A DNA stretch of 37,500 nucleotides from Neocallimastix lanati (nom. inval.) (GCA_016946835.1 JACVTC010000080.1:657501-695000), one strand, 5' to 3'. Shown: positions 12,561-24,881, counted from the first letter of the stretch. The notes: generated by a model from the letters alone, not told the origin. A program made the numbers and translations.

Positions 12561-13171
12561 GTATATTTTAATTAATAATAAAAATATCAAAATCATTATA
12601 TATAATATATCTTATATATATTTATTATAGAGATATAAATATAAAACTAAAACAAAACAAAAAAAAAAAAAAATTTTTTACATTAAATATAAATTTTTTT
12701 TTTATAAAATATTAATTACTAAATTTCTATATTTAAATTAGGGCTTGAATATACGAGTTCCATATGCTCAGCACTTAAAAAATCAATGAATATTATTAGA
12801 GATATTGGTATCTTTGCATTATTCTTTTTTACATGTACAGGTATTTTAGCAGTTTCTTTTTGGAGTGGTAAATTATCTAATTATTGTGTGGACAAAAGTG
12901 GTAATTTTTTAGATTCTAATAGACTCTGTTCTATTGATTCAAAATTTGGCTATCATTGCCCATTAAATTATACATGTACATATATAGAAAATGAAAATTC
13001 AGGGACTATCAGTTTTGATAATATTTTTATTTCATGGTTAAATATTTTTCAGGTAAAATAATATAAATTGAATTATATATATATATATAAATAAAATAAA
13101 ATATGATATAATAAAATAAATAAATAAATAAAATTAGTAAATATGATGAATTAATTTCATTTAATTTATTT

Positions 13172-13210
<39 letters not shown>

Positions 13211-16200
13211 AAAATTAAATCAATTTATTAATATAATTATTTATAAAAATTATTAATTTAGGTGTTAACCACTGAAGGTTGGTCCGAAATTTATTTTAAA
13301 GTATCGGATGTTTCTTCAAAATTATCATTTTTATTCTTTATATTCATTATAATTATAGGTAATTGGCTTTTACTTCAGTTAATTGTTGCTACAGTTGTGC
13401 AAAGTTTAAAAAGTCAAATTAAGATTAATAAAAAGTATAATATTCAAAAGAGTAAGACCTTTATTTATGATGAAACATCAAAATATCATTCTTTGAAACA
13501 TAAATTAAAAAACTTTATTAATAATCCATGGGTAGAAAGTATCATACTTTTCATTACAATTCTTGATACCGTATTTATTTGTATGGTTAATAGTGATATT
13601 TCTGGTAAATTATCATCTTCTATTTTATATATTGAAATTGCATGTACAACAATATTTGCATTAGAAATGATAATAAAAATCATTGTTATGGGATTTATTG
13701 GCTATTGGAAATCTTCTATTTATAATGTTATGGATGGTATTTTTACAATTCTTTCAATATTAGAAATATTATTATCAAATGATTCTGGAATTGCAGTATT
13801 TCGTATTCTTCGTGCTTTTCGTATATTACGTTTAACAAAATTTTTACCACAACTTTCCAATTTAATATCTGTATTTTGTGATTCAGCAAAACCATTATTT
13901 TCATTATTTATCATATGGATTTTATCAATTATAATTTTTAGTTTATTTACCATTCAGTTCTTTCAAGGTGGTATGAATTTATTTGATAATAAACCAAAAA
14001 ATAATTTAGAAAATTTTTATTATTCATTTCTATCGGTGGTTCAACTCTACACCGTAGAAAACTGGGATACCATAAAAGATAATGTTTACGAATCCAAAGG
14101 GATATATGCCACTTTAATTCCTGTGATAATTATTATTGTAGGTGCCTATATCTTCTCCCAATTTTTAGTCGCTATTTTATTAAATTCCTTTATTGATCGT
14201 CTTCAATCAGATGAATTGTATAAAAAGATTTCTTATCAAAAAGAAAATACTGGACACATTATTAAATATGTTTTAGAAGAGCTTTTTGAAACTAGTAAAA
14301 AGAATAAAAGTAATAAGGATGATAAAGATAATACGCCTAGTCATAGTAATGAAGATAAGACAGGTTCAGAGGATATAACGGATGCGGAAAATTCAACCGA
14401 ACAAATTTCAGATAAAATAGAACCAAAACCAAAACATGAGATTATTAATGTTGCTGGAGAGCATAAACGCTATTATCCAACAAATTCTTCACCTCTTAAA
14501 AAAAATGAACCTATTCCTAAATCCTATTCAGTACCAATAGAATTGAATCAAAATTCATTGTTGAATACTTTTCATAAAAAAGCTCAAACCACAAATATGA
14601 AAAAAGATAATATAAATAATTTCGAAATACTTTCTAGTATTGCTGTTAAAAATGATAATAATTGTAATAATAATAATGATAATAATAATAATAATAATAA
14701 TAATAAACAAAATAAAGGAAAAGAACATGATTTTGCAACCGTGGTACCTATGTTTGATATATATGAACATATGAATGATGATCAAGAAAGTGAGCCTAGT
14801 CAAAGTCAAAATTCTCATGATAAAAAATTCAATGTTCAAGATACCCCTTTATGTACAACAACAGATTCACCATTTAATTATAGTGAATCTGGAACTACCG
14901 GTACCCCATTAGAAGAGGAAAGTCAAAAAAAGAAGGATGGTCTTAAGAAGAAGAGAAGTAAATTTACTATTAAGATTTCGGATGCTAAAGAAAATCATCA
15001 TATTATGGGTGGTGGAAAAACGAATGTCCCTCATATTTTTTCACAAATTCTAAAGGAAAATAAAGAAGCTAGTGAAGAAAGGAAAAAAGTTAATTTAGAA
15101 GAAATGAAACAGATTGAAAATGAAAGACCTCCATCACCTCCAAAGCTTATTAGAAGGATTCGTACTTTGAAGCAAAAAAGGAAAACTAGACATATTGTAA
15201 GTGATTCACAATTGGGAGAACAAGTTCATGATGATTTAAAGGATTTTTTCGGTGTAAAAACAGAACCTCATGAACAAACCTTTAGATCTTTAGATATTAC
15301 TGAGATGGATTCCAATGAAATTTACCATACATTTACATCACCCTCAGCTCCAGAAACACATGGAGATATAGAATTAGAAATGAAACCTTCTACGGAAGTC
15401 GAACCCTTTAACAAGAAAAAACTTAAATATGAACAGTTTAAGGATGCCATCATCTCAAAAGTAAGAAAAATTCATAAAGAATATCGTGAATCCTATTTTG
15501 TTCACATTTGCTTTAAAACTATAAAAAATGATATTTATTTCTATATTATTGGTATTGTCACCATAGCTAGTTGTATATCATTAGCATTGGAAACCCCAAA
15601 TCCTAAGGATTCAAAATATTATTATATTTTATATAAATGTGATATATTTTATACGATTGTATTCATCATAGATTTACTCATTAATATTATTGCTTATGGT
15701 GCCTTGTTTACTAGAAGAGCTTATCTTAAAAAAATGTATAATTGGATTGATGTTGCTGTCGTCTTAATTTCTCTTCTTAATGTCCTTGGCTATGGTAATA
15801 AATTTCATTCATTAAGAATTTTCCGGTTAGTTCGTATTTTGAAATTTTTCAAGATTCATGATGGACTTCGAATTGTTTCAACTTCTGTCTGGAAAACGAT
15901 ACCTTCATTATTTGTTGCCTTAATTCCTTATGCTTTTTATTTGTTAATTTGTTCTTCTGTTAGTCTTTCCCTATTTGTTAATCGAGGTTGGGAATGTAAT
16001 GATAAAACTATATATTCTAAAGAAAAATGTGTCAATACCTATATCACCAATACAAATACCACCGAACCAAGAATATGGCATCCATACCCTGTAACCTATG
16101 ATAATTTTTTTGATAGTCTTTTAAGTTCTTTTATTATTTCACATCAAGAAGGCTGGCCAGATATTATGTATCGTTATATGGATTCTGTAGATCCCACAGA

Positions 16201-17554
16201 TAATACAGGTAATGAACATCATTTAGGTTATTCTGTTTTTTTTGTTTTTTCTGTATTAATTGGTAATTGGCTTTTCTTGGCTGTTGTTACTGCTTTAATT
16301 TTTAATAATTTAAAAAGAAATCAAGATATTTTGAGAGGAATTCAGGTAAGTAAAAATAATAATATTAAACCAAAAAAAAAAAAAAAAATTGTTTTTTATT
16401 CTATTATTTTTTAATTAGTCATATTCCTATTATTAAATATTATTATTTTAATACTATTTAATAAATAAATGAATTATATATATATATATAACATTTATTA
16501 ATATTAATATTATTATTTAATAATACTTAATAAATAAATGAATTAAATATATATATAACATTTATTAATATTAATATTATTATTTAATAATATTTAATAA
16601 ATAAATGAATTAAATATATATATATATAACATTTATTAATTTTAATATTATTATTTAATAATATTTAATAAATAAATGAATTAAATATATATATATATAA
16701 CATTTATTAATTTTAATATTATTATTTAATATTATTAATATGTATATATATATTTTTTTTATTTTTATTTTTTTTTTTTTGATTTTAAAATTAATGATGT
16801 ATATATATATACTTTTAATATATATACAAATACTAATTTTATTAATATTTTTATTATTTTTTGTTATTCTTTATTATTGAAATTCCTATGAATTAAAAGT
16901 ATTTATCGGATGGTCAACGAAAATTATTAGATTATATTAAATTAATTATCACAAATAAACCACATTTTCCAATAGAAAAATCGAAATCAACATTTAGAAA
17001 TAAAGTAAGACTTTTTATCAAATCCAAATTATTTAATAGAATATCTTTTGGAGTCATTGGTGTAAATGTTTTGGTTATGATGCTCGATTGTACAAATAAT
17101 AATGAAATAATTAGTAAGATAATATCCTATTCTGAAATAATATTTATAATGTTATATACCATTGAAGTTATCATACTCTTTTATGGTTATGGTATTAAAT
17201 ATTTTTTTAAGGACTATTGGAATATATTGTCATTTGCTATTGTGGTGGCATCTATTATTTCACTTTTCTTTAAGAAATCAACTTTTCCAATTATTTTTTC
17301 TTCCATTCGTCTTCTAAGGATTTTACGTATTATTAAATATGCTAAAGGTTTAAAGGCTTTGGGTATTGCAATATTTTTTAATTTTACTCAACTCTTTAAT
17401 GTACTATTTGTAAGTATCTAAGTATATATAAAAGAAAAGTATAATACAGTTTTATTACTTTAATTATTTCTTTATATATGTATATATTTAATATATATTA
17501 TATATATATATATTTTATATAAATATTTTATTTTATTTTTATTTTATTATATAT

Positions 17555-17587
<33 letters not shown>

Positions 17588-20500
17588 TATTTTTATTATT
17601 TTATTTTTATTTATTTTTAAATTTATAAATTTTTTTATGAAAAATAAATTTAAACGATGTTTTTTATGACTTTATATAGAATTTTAAATGGATTATTTAT
17701 CAATTGTTTAAAAAAAAAAATTTTTTTTATCCTTTATCAGTAATGATAAAAAAATTAAAACAAACATGATAAGATAAAGAAGAAAAAAAAAATTTTTTTT
17801 TTTTGAAACAAAACCAAAAAAAAAAAAAAATAATAATAATAATAATAATAATATTATTTTTTTTTAATTATGATTGGTTATAATTTTAAAAAATAATTTT
17901 AATTTTTTTTTTTTTTTTTTTTTTTAAATTTTAATATAATATAATATTATTATTTATCTTGAAAAAAAAAATATTTTAAAATTTAAAAAAAAAAAAAAAT
18001 ACTATATCTATTAAAAATATTAATTTATATTATAATTAATTATAATGTTAACATTATTAATTATATATATATATTTAATTATATTTATAAATATATTAAT
18101 GTATATTATTTAAATTTTAGTTAATGTTCATTGTTTGTTTTGTGTTTGCCGTTATTGGTTATCATTACTTTGGAAGCATAAACATTGAATATACCAGTTA
18201 CTTAAATGAACATTTAAATTTTTCATCTTTTATCAACAGTTTTATTACAGTATTTATATTTTGTACAGGAGAAGGTTGGCCATTTGCTTTAAGTGATTGT
18301 ACAGGTAAAACAATTAGTCCAATTTGTGATCCTAAAACTGATAATTGTGGTTCGCATTGGGCTGTAATATATTTTATTTCATTACAAGTTATCTTTAGTT
18401 GGATTCTGTTAAATAGTTTTATTGCAATTACAGTTGATACCTTTGTTACCGTATTGGAAGAACATGATGAAATTGTTCGTTTAGAAAAAGTATGGAATGC
18501 TTTTAATCAACAATGGATTAAATATGATTGGAATAAATCGGGTGATTTAACTTTTGTTGAATTAGTAAATATGTATAATAGTTTTAAACTTCCAAAAGGA
18601 ACGGAATGGGGTAATCAAAATAGAGAAAATGGTTTATTGTTAGTTAAACCTCCAATAGAGGAATTATTTAAAAATGTAAAAGTATATAAAAATCGATGTA
18701 AATATCATGATGTTATCTTTGGATTTTTAAATAGTTGGATGGGAGAAGAGCTACCAAAGTCTTTTCTTATACGTGAAAAAGAAAAAGTGAAAACAGGCTA
18801 TGAAAAGAAAGTTTTTGAAAAACATAGAAATAGTATCTACAGTTTGGAGTGTAGTATTAATGATGAGAAAAAGAAGAAGGAAACGAAAAAAGAAAAAATA
18901 ATAACAAAATTAAAGGATACGTATAGAGAAGTCGTTAATACTCTTTCTTTTGAATCATCAAATAATCATTTAAAAGATGTTAATATTCATATCTTGGTTG
19001 AAAGTGTTGAAGATGATCCAAAAGATGATTATCATCCTAATAATAATAATAATGATAATAATAATGATAATAATAATGATATTAATAATGATATTAATAA
19101 TGATATTAATTATGATATTAATAATGATGTTAATAATACAGATGATGATAATACATTAAATTTTAATTCACCTTCAGCTATTGAAGAGGAATATATTAGA
19201 ATGAATATTCATACTTGTAATGGTAGAATTCAAAATATAAATACCAATAATTTAATGAATATCTTAAGGAATAATGGAGTAGGTGATGATAAAGAGACTA
19301 ATGTATCTACACCAACTCCAACTAATACCATCTTTAATTTATTTGAAACTAGTAAGAATGACTATTCTTCAGAGACGCTAAATGAGTTAAATCAATCCAC
19401 AAAAAATAGCGAGGATCATCGTCATCCAAATACACAGGAACAAAAGATTGAAAAAACTGAGAAAACTGAAGAGAAGAAAAATGATGATGATAATGGAGAA
19501 GAAGGAAAGAATGAAAAGAGTGAAAAGAATGAGAAAGAAGAAAAAAATGAAAAGAAAGGAAAAGGAAGAGAAAGAGAAACTGAAGATAATGAAGAGAAGA
19601 ATAAAAATGAAAATGAAAATGAAGATAAAGATAAAGAAAAATTTAAAGAAAAATTAACACAATATAAGTTCAATCGTAAAGATAGTTATCCACCTAAAAG
19701 ATATTCTACACATTATTCTTCACAATATTCTTCAGATACTTCAAGTCATTCCAATTTCCAGAGTAATGATAATATTTTTGATCAAAATAGGATTGATGAA
19801 AGTGAAGCATTTTCCTTAGAAGAAGTTGATAAGATTTTAGAACAAAAGGAAAGAAAAAGAGAATTAGAAAGAGATAAAGAATTAAGAAATTTAAATGAAA
19901 AACCATTAAAGAAGAGTCATTCACATCTTTATCATGAAGAGAATTACTATCATAAGCGTTATTCCACTCATAGTTCAGGATCATTGAACCCTAATCCTAT
20001 TCCAAATTCTAATTTCCTTTCTGTAAATACTATAATGGATAATGATCTTTTCACGTTGAATGAAGTAGACAGTATATTAGAAGGAAATAAAGAGGATAAA
20101 GAAAAAGAAATGGAAAAACCAAAAGAAAAAGAAAGAGTTTCTAAATTAAAAGGTTATCGTCATCAAGTCTTTCGTGAAGATAGTTACCCAATCAAACGAA
20201 ATTCGAATTATTTATCGACCGCTACAAAAGTCCCCAACCTCGGCAATGAAACCTTAAGCTATAAACCAAATAATTTCAATCCTATCGTTATTTCAAATCG
20301 TAATTCAAATTCTAGTCCGAATATTCATCGAGATTCTTTAACGGTTACTCCTGTCAATATGAATCTAATACCAAAGAATTCTAGTTCTCCTAATATTGCT
20401 CTTGCTAATATTAATCCAATGCCAATGACTTCAACAACAGGTAAGCCTAATATTGCCCTTGCCAATATTAATCCAATGCCAATGACTTCAACAACTGGTA

Positions 20501-21489
20501 AGCCTAATATTGCCCTCGCCAATATTAATCCAATGCCAATGACTTCAACAACTGGTAAGCCTAATATTGCCCTCGCCAATATTAATCCAATGTCAATGGC
20601 TTTAGCTGATTCACCTAATTCAAATAATATCAATATCAATACTATCGGTATTCCTAATTATATTATGACCAGTGAACCTTCAAGTTATGAAAGTAGTGAA
20701 AGTCAATACAATGGAAGTCTATCCTTTAGTCAATCCAGTGGTAGGAAATTTACTTTCCCTCATCATTCCCTTTCACAATATGATCAATTTAAGATACATC
20801 CTTTACGTAAAACAACAGAACCATTGCCTATAACTCAACCATCACAACAACCATCTCAATCTCAATCTCAAACCCAATCTCAAACCCAATCTCAAACTCA
20901 ACAACAAAATCAACTTCAACATCAACATCAAAACCAACGTCAAACTCATTTCAGTCTTCATTCTTCAACAACCACAAAAATTTCATATGATGATAAACCT
21001 GCACTCTATCCAAAAACAAAACAAGGAGATTCTGGATCAAAAACTATTAGTAGTTTAAATAAACCAAAGCTATTAAATAAATATAAAACCTTTGTAGAAA
21101 CACAAACATCAGAAAAATTATCCTTAAATTATTTTGGAAGATCAAAAAGTTATGATACTAAACTTGATATCTTTAATCCAGGTCATCCATTAGATGATAT
21201 ATCACGTAATATCATTGAACTAGATGAAATCATTGGTATTGATAATGAAGAGGAAGAAAAGAAGAATAAACATAGAAGTATAAATTTAAAAAATAATTTA
21301 CATCGTATTAAATCTAGAACTAGTTTTAGAATGGGTTTCAAGGATAACTATTTATCTAATGATATTTTAATTGATGTTAATAAGCAAGGTCTACCTTTCC
21401 ATGTAGTGTATGCGGTATGGCAAATTCAACAAAAATTTAGATCTTCAAGAAAAGAGAAAAAAATAATTGAAAGAAAAAAAAAATTTTAA
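12185..21489 (+). CDS. Gene A: CaV-like four-domain voltage-gated calcium channel alpha1 subunit
   Basis: Spliced from 12185-12560, 12742-13052, 13262-16345, 16900-17409 and 18121-21489; all junctions are GT-AG and keep frame, giving 2549 residues. There are four six-helix repeats. Filter motifs are TTEGW (E234), TVENW (E495), HQEGW (E1192) and TGEGW (E1478), an EEEE ring expected to select Ca2+. The domain I turret has the spaced cysteines of CaV channels. The III-IV linker (LSDGQRKLLDY) resembles the CaV/NaV linker. A canonical EF-hand loop (D1563-E1574) follows domain IV S6, and an IQ-like motif (VYAVWQIQQKFRSSR) lies near residue 2520. Linker II-III (about 430 residues) and the C-tail (about 900) are low-complexity. 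S4 charges: domain I two (R113, K119), II five, III four, IV five. No beta-subunit AID is recognisable in the short I-II linker. It should sit in the plasma or flagellar membrane. A paralog follows 5.3 kb downstream. NALCN/Cch1 membership is less likely. Confidence 0.93.
12561..12741 (+). other. Gene A intron 1
   Basis: A 181-nt GT-AG intron, phase 1, interrupting the Gly of the VPG/LPG turn just after domain I S4. It is shared with gene B at the same codon. Confidence 0.88.
12742..13052 (+). CDS. Gene A exon 2 (domain I S5 and turret)
   Basis: Follows the acceptor TTAG at 12741 and completes the split Gly codon. It encodes the S4-S5 linker, S5 and the cysteine-rich turret with FDN before the pore helix, ending at the Gln of SWLNIFQ. 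The donor after CAG is GTAAAA, phase 0. Confidence 0.9.
13053..13261 (+). other. Gene A intron 2
   Basis: A 209-nt GT-AG intron, phase 0, carrying a TA repeat and a poly-T of about 30. It is shared in position and phase with gene B. Confidence 0.88.
13262..16345 (+). CDS. Gene A exon 3 (domain I filter to domain III S6)
   Basis: Begins with VLTTEGW directly after TTTAG, four codons upstream of the filter Glu. It runs open for 1028 codons through domain II, the II-III linker and domain III. It ends at GIQ before GTAAGT. In the paralog the equivalent region is interrupted by one extra intron. Confidence 0.92.
16346..16899 (+). other. Gene A intron 3, with minisatellite
   Basis: A 554-nt GT-AG intron (GTAAGT donor), phase 0, at the domain III S6/III-IV linker boundary. 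About 16425-16740 is a tandem array of four to five units of roughly 65-72 bp sharing TAATAAATAAATGAATTA and TAACATTTATTAATATTAAT. Confidence 0.85.
16900..17409 (+). CDS. Gene A exon 4 (III-IV linker and domain IV S1-S5)
   Basis: Starts after AAAAG at 16899 with YLSDGQRKLLDY and ends before GTAAGT; 510 nt, identical in length to the paralog's exon 5. It carries the domain IV S4 (SIRLLRILRIIKYAK). Confidence 0.9.
17410..18120 (+). other. Gene A intron 4
   Basis: A 711-nt GT-AG intron (GTAAGT donor), phase 0, in domain IV S5. Content is poly-A/T and TTA/TAA repeats; nothing else is visible. Confidence 0.88.
18121..21489 (+). CDS. Gene A exon 5 (domain IV pore and C-terminal tail)
   Basis: Starts after TTTTAG at 18120 with LMFIVCFVFAVIGYHYFG. 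It carries the domain IV filter, S6, the EF-hand, a long tail with Asn/Asp, Lys/Glu and Gln tracts and a 19-residue tandem repeat, then the IQ-like motif and a TAA stop. Confidence 0.92.
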   Translation, partial: LMFIVCFVFAVIGYHYFGSINIEYTSYLNEHLNFSSFINSFITVFIFCTGEGWPFALSDCTGKTISPICDPKTDNCGSHWAVIYFISLQVIFSWILLNSFIAITVDTFVTVLEEHDEIVRLEKVWNAFNQQWIKYDWNKSGDLTFVELVNMYNSFKLPKGTEWGNQNRENGLLLVKPPIEELFKNVKVYKNRCKYHDVIFGFLNSWMGEELPKSFLIREKEKVKTGYEKKVFEKHRNSIYSLECSINDEKKKKETKKEKIITKLKDTYREVVNTLSFESSNNHLKDVNIHILVESVEDDPKDDYHPNNNNNDNNNDNNNDINNDINNDINYDINNDVNNTDDDNTLNFNSPSAIEEEYIRMNIHTCNGRIQNINTNNLMNILRNNGVGDDKETNVSTPTPTNTIFNLFETSKNDYSSETLNELNQSTKNSEDHRHPNTQEQKIEKTEKTEEKKNDDDNGEEGKNEKSEKNEKEEKNEKKGKGRERETEDNEEKNKNENENEDKDKEKFKEKLTQYKFNRKDSYPPKRYSTHYSSQYSSDTSSHSNFQSNDNIFDQNRIDESEAFSLEEVDKILEQKERKRELERDKELRNLNEKPLKKSHSHLYHEENYYHKRYSTHSSGSLNPNPIPNSNFLSVNTIMDNDLFTLNEVDSILEGNKEDKEKEMEKPKEKERVSKLKGYRHQVFREDSYPIKRNSNYLSTATKVPNLGNETLSYKPNNFNPIVISNRNSNSSPNIHRDSLTVTPVNMNLIPKNSSSPNIALANINPMPMTSTTGKPNIALANINPMPMTSTTGKPNIALANINPMPMTSTTGKPNIALANINPMSMALADSPNSNNININTIGIPNYIMTSEPSSYESSESQYNGSLSFSQSSGRKFTFPHHSLSQYDQFKIHPLRKTTEPLPITQPSQQPSQSQSQTQSQTQSQTQQQNQLQHQHQNQRQTHFSLHSSTTTKISYDDKPALYPKTKQGDSGSKTISSLNKPKLLNKYKTFVETQTSEKLSLNYFGRSKSYDTKLDIFNPGHPLDDISRNIIELDEIIGIDNEEEEKKNKHRSINLKNNLHRIKSRTSFRMGFKDNYLSNDILIDVNKQGLPFHVVYAVWQIQQKFRSSRKEKKIIERKKKF
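20389..20616 (+). repeat. 57-bp in-frame tandem repeat in gene A tail
   Basis: Three full units and a partial fourth (20389, 20446, 20503, 20560) encode PNIALANINPMPMTSTTGK. The units are nearly identical at DNA level, so the expansion is recent. Each full unit ends in AC(A/T)GGTAAGCC, which resembles a 5' splice donor. Confidence 0.93.
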
Positions 21490-21548
21490 AGATCAATTAA
21501 ATGAAGAAGAAGGGTGAATAGGGGAAAGGAAATAATAATATTAATAGT

Positions 21549-21586
<38 letters not shown>

Positions 21587-22016
21587 TTATAAAAAGGAAT
21601 AACCATTATAAAGTAAAATAATAACTAATAATAATAAATAATTGAAAAGATGATAAAGAAAATAATAATATTAATAATAATTATAATAATAATAAATTTA
21701 ATAAAAAATTTAATTAAAAGAATGGAATAGATAGAAAATTTTTAAAAAGGATACTAAATAAAAGGATGTTTAAATAAAGAAATGTTAATTAAGGAATGTT
21801 AAAATAAAAGATCCAAAAAATAAAAATAAAAAAATAAAAATAAAAAATAAAAAAAAAAAATAATAATAGTAAAAATAAAAAAATGAGTAAATAAAAAAAA
21901 AAAAAAGACAGTAAAAAAAAACAAAAAAACAAAAAAACAAAAAAACAAAAAAAAAAAAGTAATAAATAAAATAAAATAAAATAAAATAAAAAAAAAAGTA
22001 AGATTATGATGACAAT

Positions 22017-22345
22017 TTTTTTTTATTTAAAATATATTTATTTTTATTTTATTTATTATTTATTTATTATTAATTATTTTATTTTATTTTTATTTTATTT
22101 ATTATTATAATTTTATTTTTAATTTTTTTTCATTTTTTATGATAAAGATTCTATTTTCTATTTATGAATTAGTTAATAATTATAATAATAATAATAATAA
22201 TAATAAAAATAGTAAAAAAAAAAGATTCTTTTTTATTTAAAATGAATATATATTTTATTTTATTATTATTTTTTTTTTTTTAATTCTTTTCATTTTTTAT
22301 GATAAAGATTCTATTTTCTATTTATGAATTAGTTTAATAATTATG

Positions 22346-22402
<57 letters not shown>
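22017..22402. repeat. Tandem duplication of about 160 bp with (AAT)n
   Basis: A 48-bp core (TTTTCATTTTTTATGATAAA...) is identical at 22127-22174 and 22287-22334, with similar flanks. Both copies are followed by AAT/TAA trinucleotide repeats, the second running to about 22401. Confidence 0.88.
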
Positions 22403-22403
<1 letters not shown>

Positions 22404-22978
22404 TATTTATAAATTAAAAAAAAAAAAAAAAAAGATATTTAATTAATTATTATTTATTTTATGAATAAGATAATAAAATAAAAACATTATTCATTATTTA
22501 TATTAATTTAATTATTTAATTATTTATTTAAGAGATGAGAACCATTATTTATATATATTTTTATATTGTTCATTATTATTAATTATATATATATATATAA
22601 ATCAAGATAATAATAATAAATAATAATTGAATAATAATGACTTGTTAAGAGTCAGGAATTTTAGGGTTTATAATTATGTCAACTGTATTTAATATTTTTT
22701 TTTTTTTTTTTTTTTTTTTTTGATAGAGTTATTAGTTCTTTATATTAAATTCTTTTACTCTATTTCATTGTGGCTTGTTCATTATTTATTATAAAATGAT
22801 TCAATCCATTTGAAGATTTTTTTTTATATATATTTCATATATTCTAACTAACAATAAAAGTAATAATAAATATTAAAAAATATTAATGAATAGTAAATAA
22901 ATAAAAACTTTTTAAAATAAAATTAAAGTAGTATAATAGAAAAAAAAATTTTTTTTTTTTTATTATTAATTAATCCCT

Positions 22979-23009
<31 letters not shown>

Positions 23010-23945
23010 TTATAATTTCTATCTATATGAAAAAAATTGGCATGATTTATTTCAAATAAATAATTTGTTTGAAAAAATTTATATAAATAATTAATAAATT
23101 TATATTTATAATTATAATAATTATAAATATAAATAATTAATAATTAGAAACTTCTTATTGGTTAAATATATATTATTAAAATAGAATATTCTAAGAAAAA
23201 AAAGAAGGGTTACCCTATTTTTTTTTTTTTTTTTTTTTTTTTTTGGTATTTTATACTAAATTAAATAACAAACTATAATTATAATAAACTATTTTTTTTT
23301 TTTTATTTGAAAATGTTTTTTTTATAAGAATTAAAATATACAAAAAATAAAAAAAAAGGTTTATTAAAATTTATTTGTTAAATATAAATTATTTTTTTAC
23401 TTTATAATAAATAATTAGAAATAAATAAAATTTAAGAATTTTTTTATTTATAATATATAAATGATATAATTATATATATTACATATTAAATAGTAAATAA
23501 TATACAAAGATGAATAGAGAATTGAATTCTATACATAATTAATTTATAAACTCTATTTTGATACAAACAGTAAGGTTACACAAGTGATTCTTTTTTTTTA
23601 TTCTTTTTATTTTTTTTTTTTTTAATAAAATCCTTTTATTTTTATTATTTTTAATACCAAAAATAGAAAATTATAATATATTACATTATAGAATTTAATA
23701 GTCCTCATTTGAATTAATATAAATTAATAATATTTGTTTCAATTGTAATTATAATTTATGTATTATTTATTCTAATTCTTTTTTATCAACCATATAATAC
23801 AAATTTAAATTAAAGTTAATTAAATAGAAATTATTTAATCTATATCATATATATCAACTGTAAATACTAATAATATTTGATTATTAATCATTTATTTAGT
23901 ACTCAAAAATATATTTTCAGACCTAACATATTATATTATTGTTTT

Positions 23946-24015
23946 TTATCTATTAAATTTATTAATATTTTAAATTATTGATTATTATCTATTAAATTTA
24001 TTAATATTTTAAATA
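23946..24015. repeat. Short direct repeat
   Basis: TATCTATTAAATTTATTAATATTTTAAAT occurs twice about 39 bp apart. It is followed at 24055-24105 by a 7-bp AATAAAT-type microsatellite. Confidence 0.8.
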
Positions 24016-24409
24016 ATGAAATAATGAAATAAAAAGAAACATATAATAAATAAATAATTAATAATAAATAATAAATAATAAATAATAAATAATAAATAAT
24101 AAATATATAATAATATATAATTAATAATAAATAATTAATATTATATAATAAATATTAATAGATGTAATAATTATAGTAATAGTATCCTATTTCCTGAGTA
24201 TTAAAACTAGAGATAAAAGATTATCCAGTATTAATATTAATAATGAATAAGTTAATCTATATTGGTATTAATCAAAATACTAAGTTAAAAAGTAGCAAGA
24301 AAAAAAAAAAAGGTTTGATGTAAAGTTTATTAAAACTTAAAATTTAACATAAAAGAAAAGAATAAAATTAAAAACTGAAATAAAAATAAAAAATAAAATA
24401 AAATAAAAT

Positions 24410-24881
24410 AGTAGAATATGAATATAAAGTATAAATTTAATAAAATAAAATAAAATAAAATAAAATAAAATAAAATAAAATAAAATAAAATAAAATAAAA
24501 TAAAATAAAATAAAATAAAATAAAATAAAATAAAATAAAATAAAATAAAATAAAATAAAATAAAATAAAATAAAATAAAATAAATAGTGGAATATAAATA
24601 TAAAGTACAGATTGAATAAAATAAAATAAAATAAAATAAAATAAAATAAAATAAAATAAAATAAAATAAAATAAAATAAAATAAAATAAAATAAAATAAA
24701 ATAAAATAAAATAAAATAAAATAAAATAAAATAAAATAAAATAAAATAAAATAAAATAAAATAAAATAAAATAAAATAAAATAAAATAAAATAAAATAAA
24801 ATAAAATAAAATAAAATAAAATAAAATAAAATAAAATAAAATAAATAATAGAAATATAAATATAAAGTATAGATTGAATTA
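24410..24881. repeat. Higher-order (AAAAT)n array with three spacer copies
   Basis: Two long near-perfect AAAAT pentamer blocks (about 24440-24585 and 24616-24845) are bounded by three related spacers of about 32 bp at 24410, 24584 and 24847. The spacers share GAATATAAATATAAAGTA and A(A/G)ATTGAAT-type ends. Spacer plus block therefore behaves as one repeat unit. A further pair of GAATA(G/A)CAATAAGAAATAAAAT words follows at about 24900 and 24946. Confidence 0.92.

Noticed and set aside
16346-16414. Read-through of gene A exon 3 to the stop at 16414
   Set aside because: The tail after GIQ is Lys/poly-A-encoded, starts with a consensus GTAAGT donor, and the paralog splices at the same codon.
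19422-19673. Overlapping Ser/Phe-rich and Lys/Met-rich frames
   Set aside because: Shadows of the Lys/Glu-rich tail of gene A.
20325-20639. Minus-strand frame with a 19-residue repeat (IGLILARAILGLPVVEV)
   Set aside because: Antisense shadow of the 57-bp coding repeat in gene A, which has strong protein-family support on the plus strand.
24440-24845. Regularly repeated units suggesting a CRISPR array
   Set aside because: A 5-bp microsatellite without unique spacers, in an intron-bearing eukaryotic genome.
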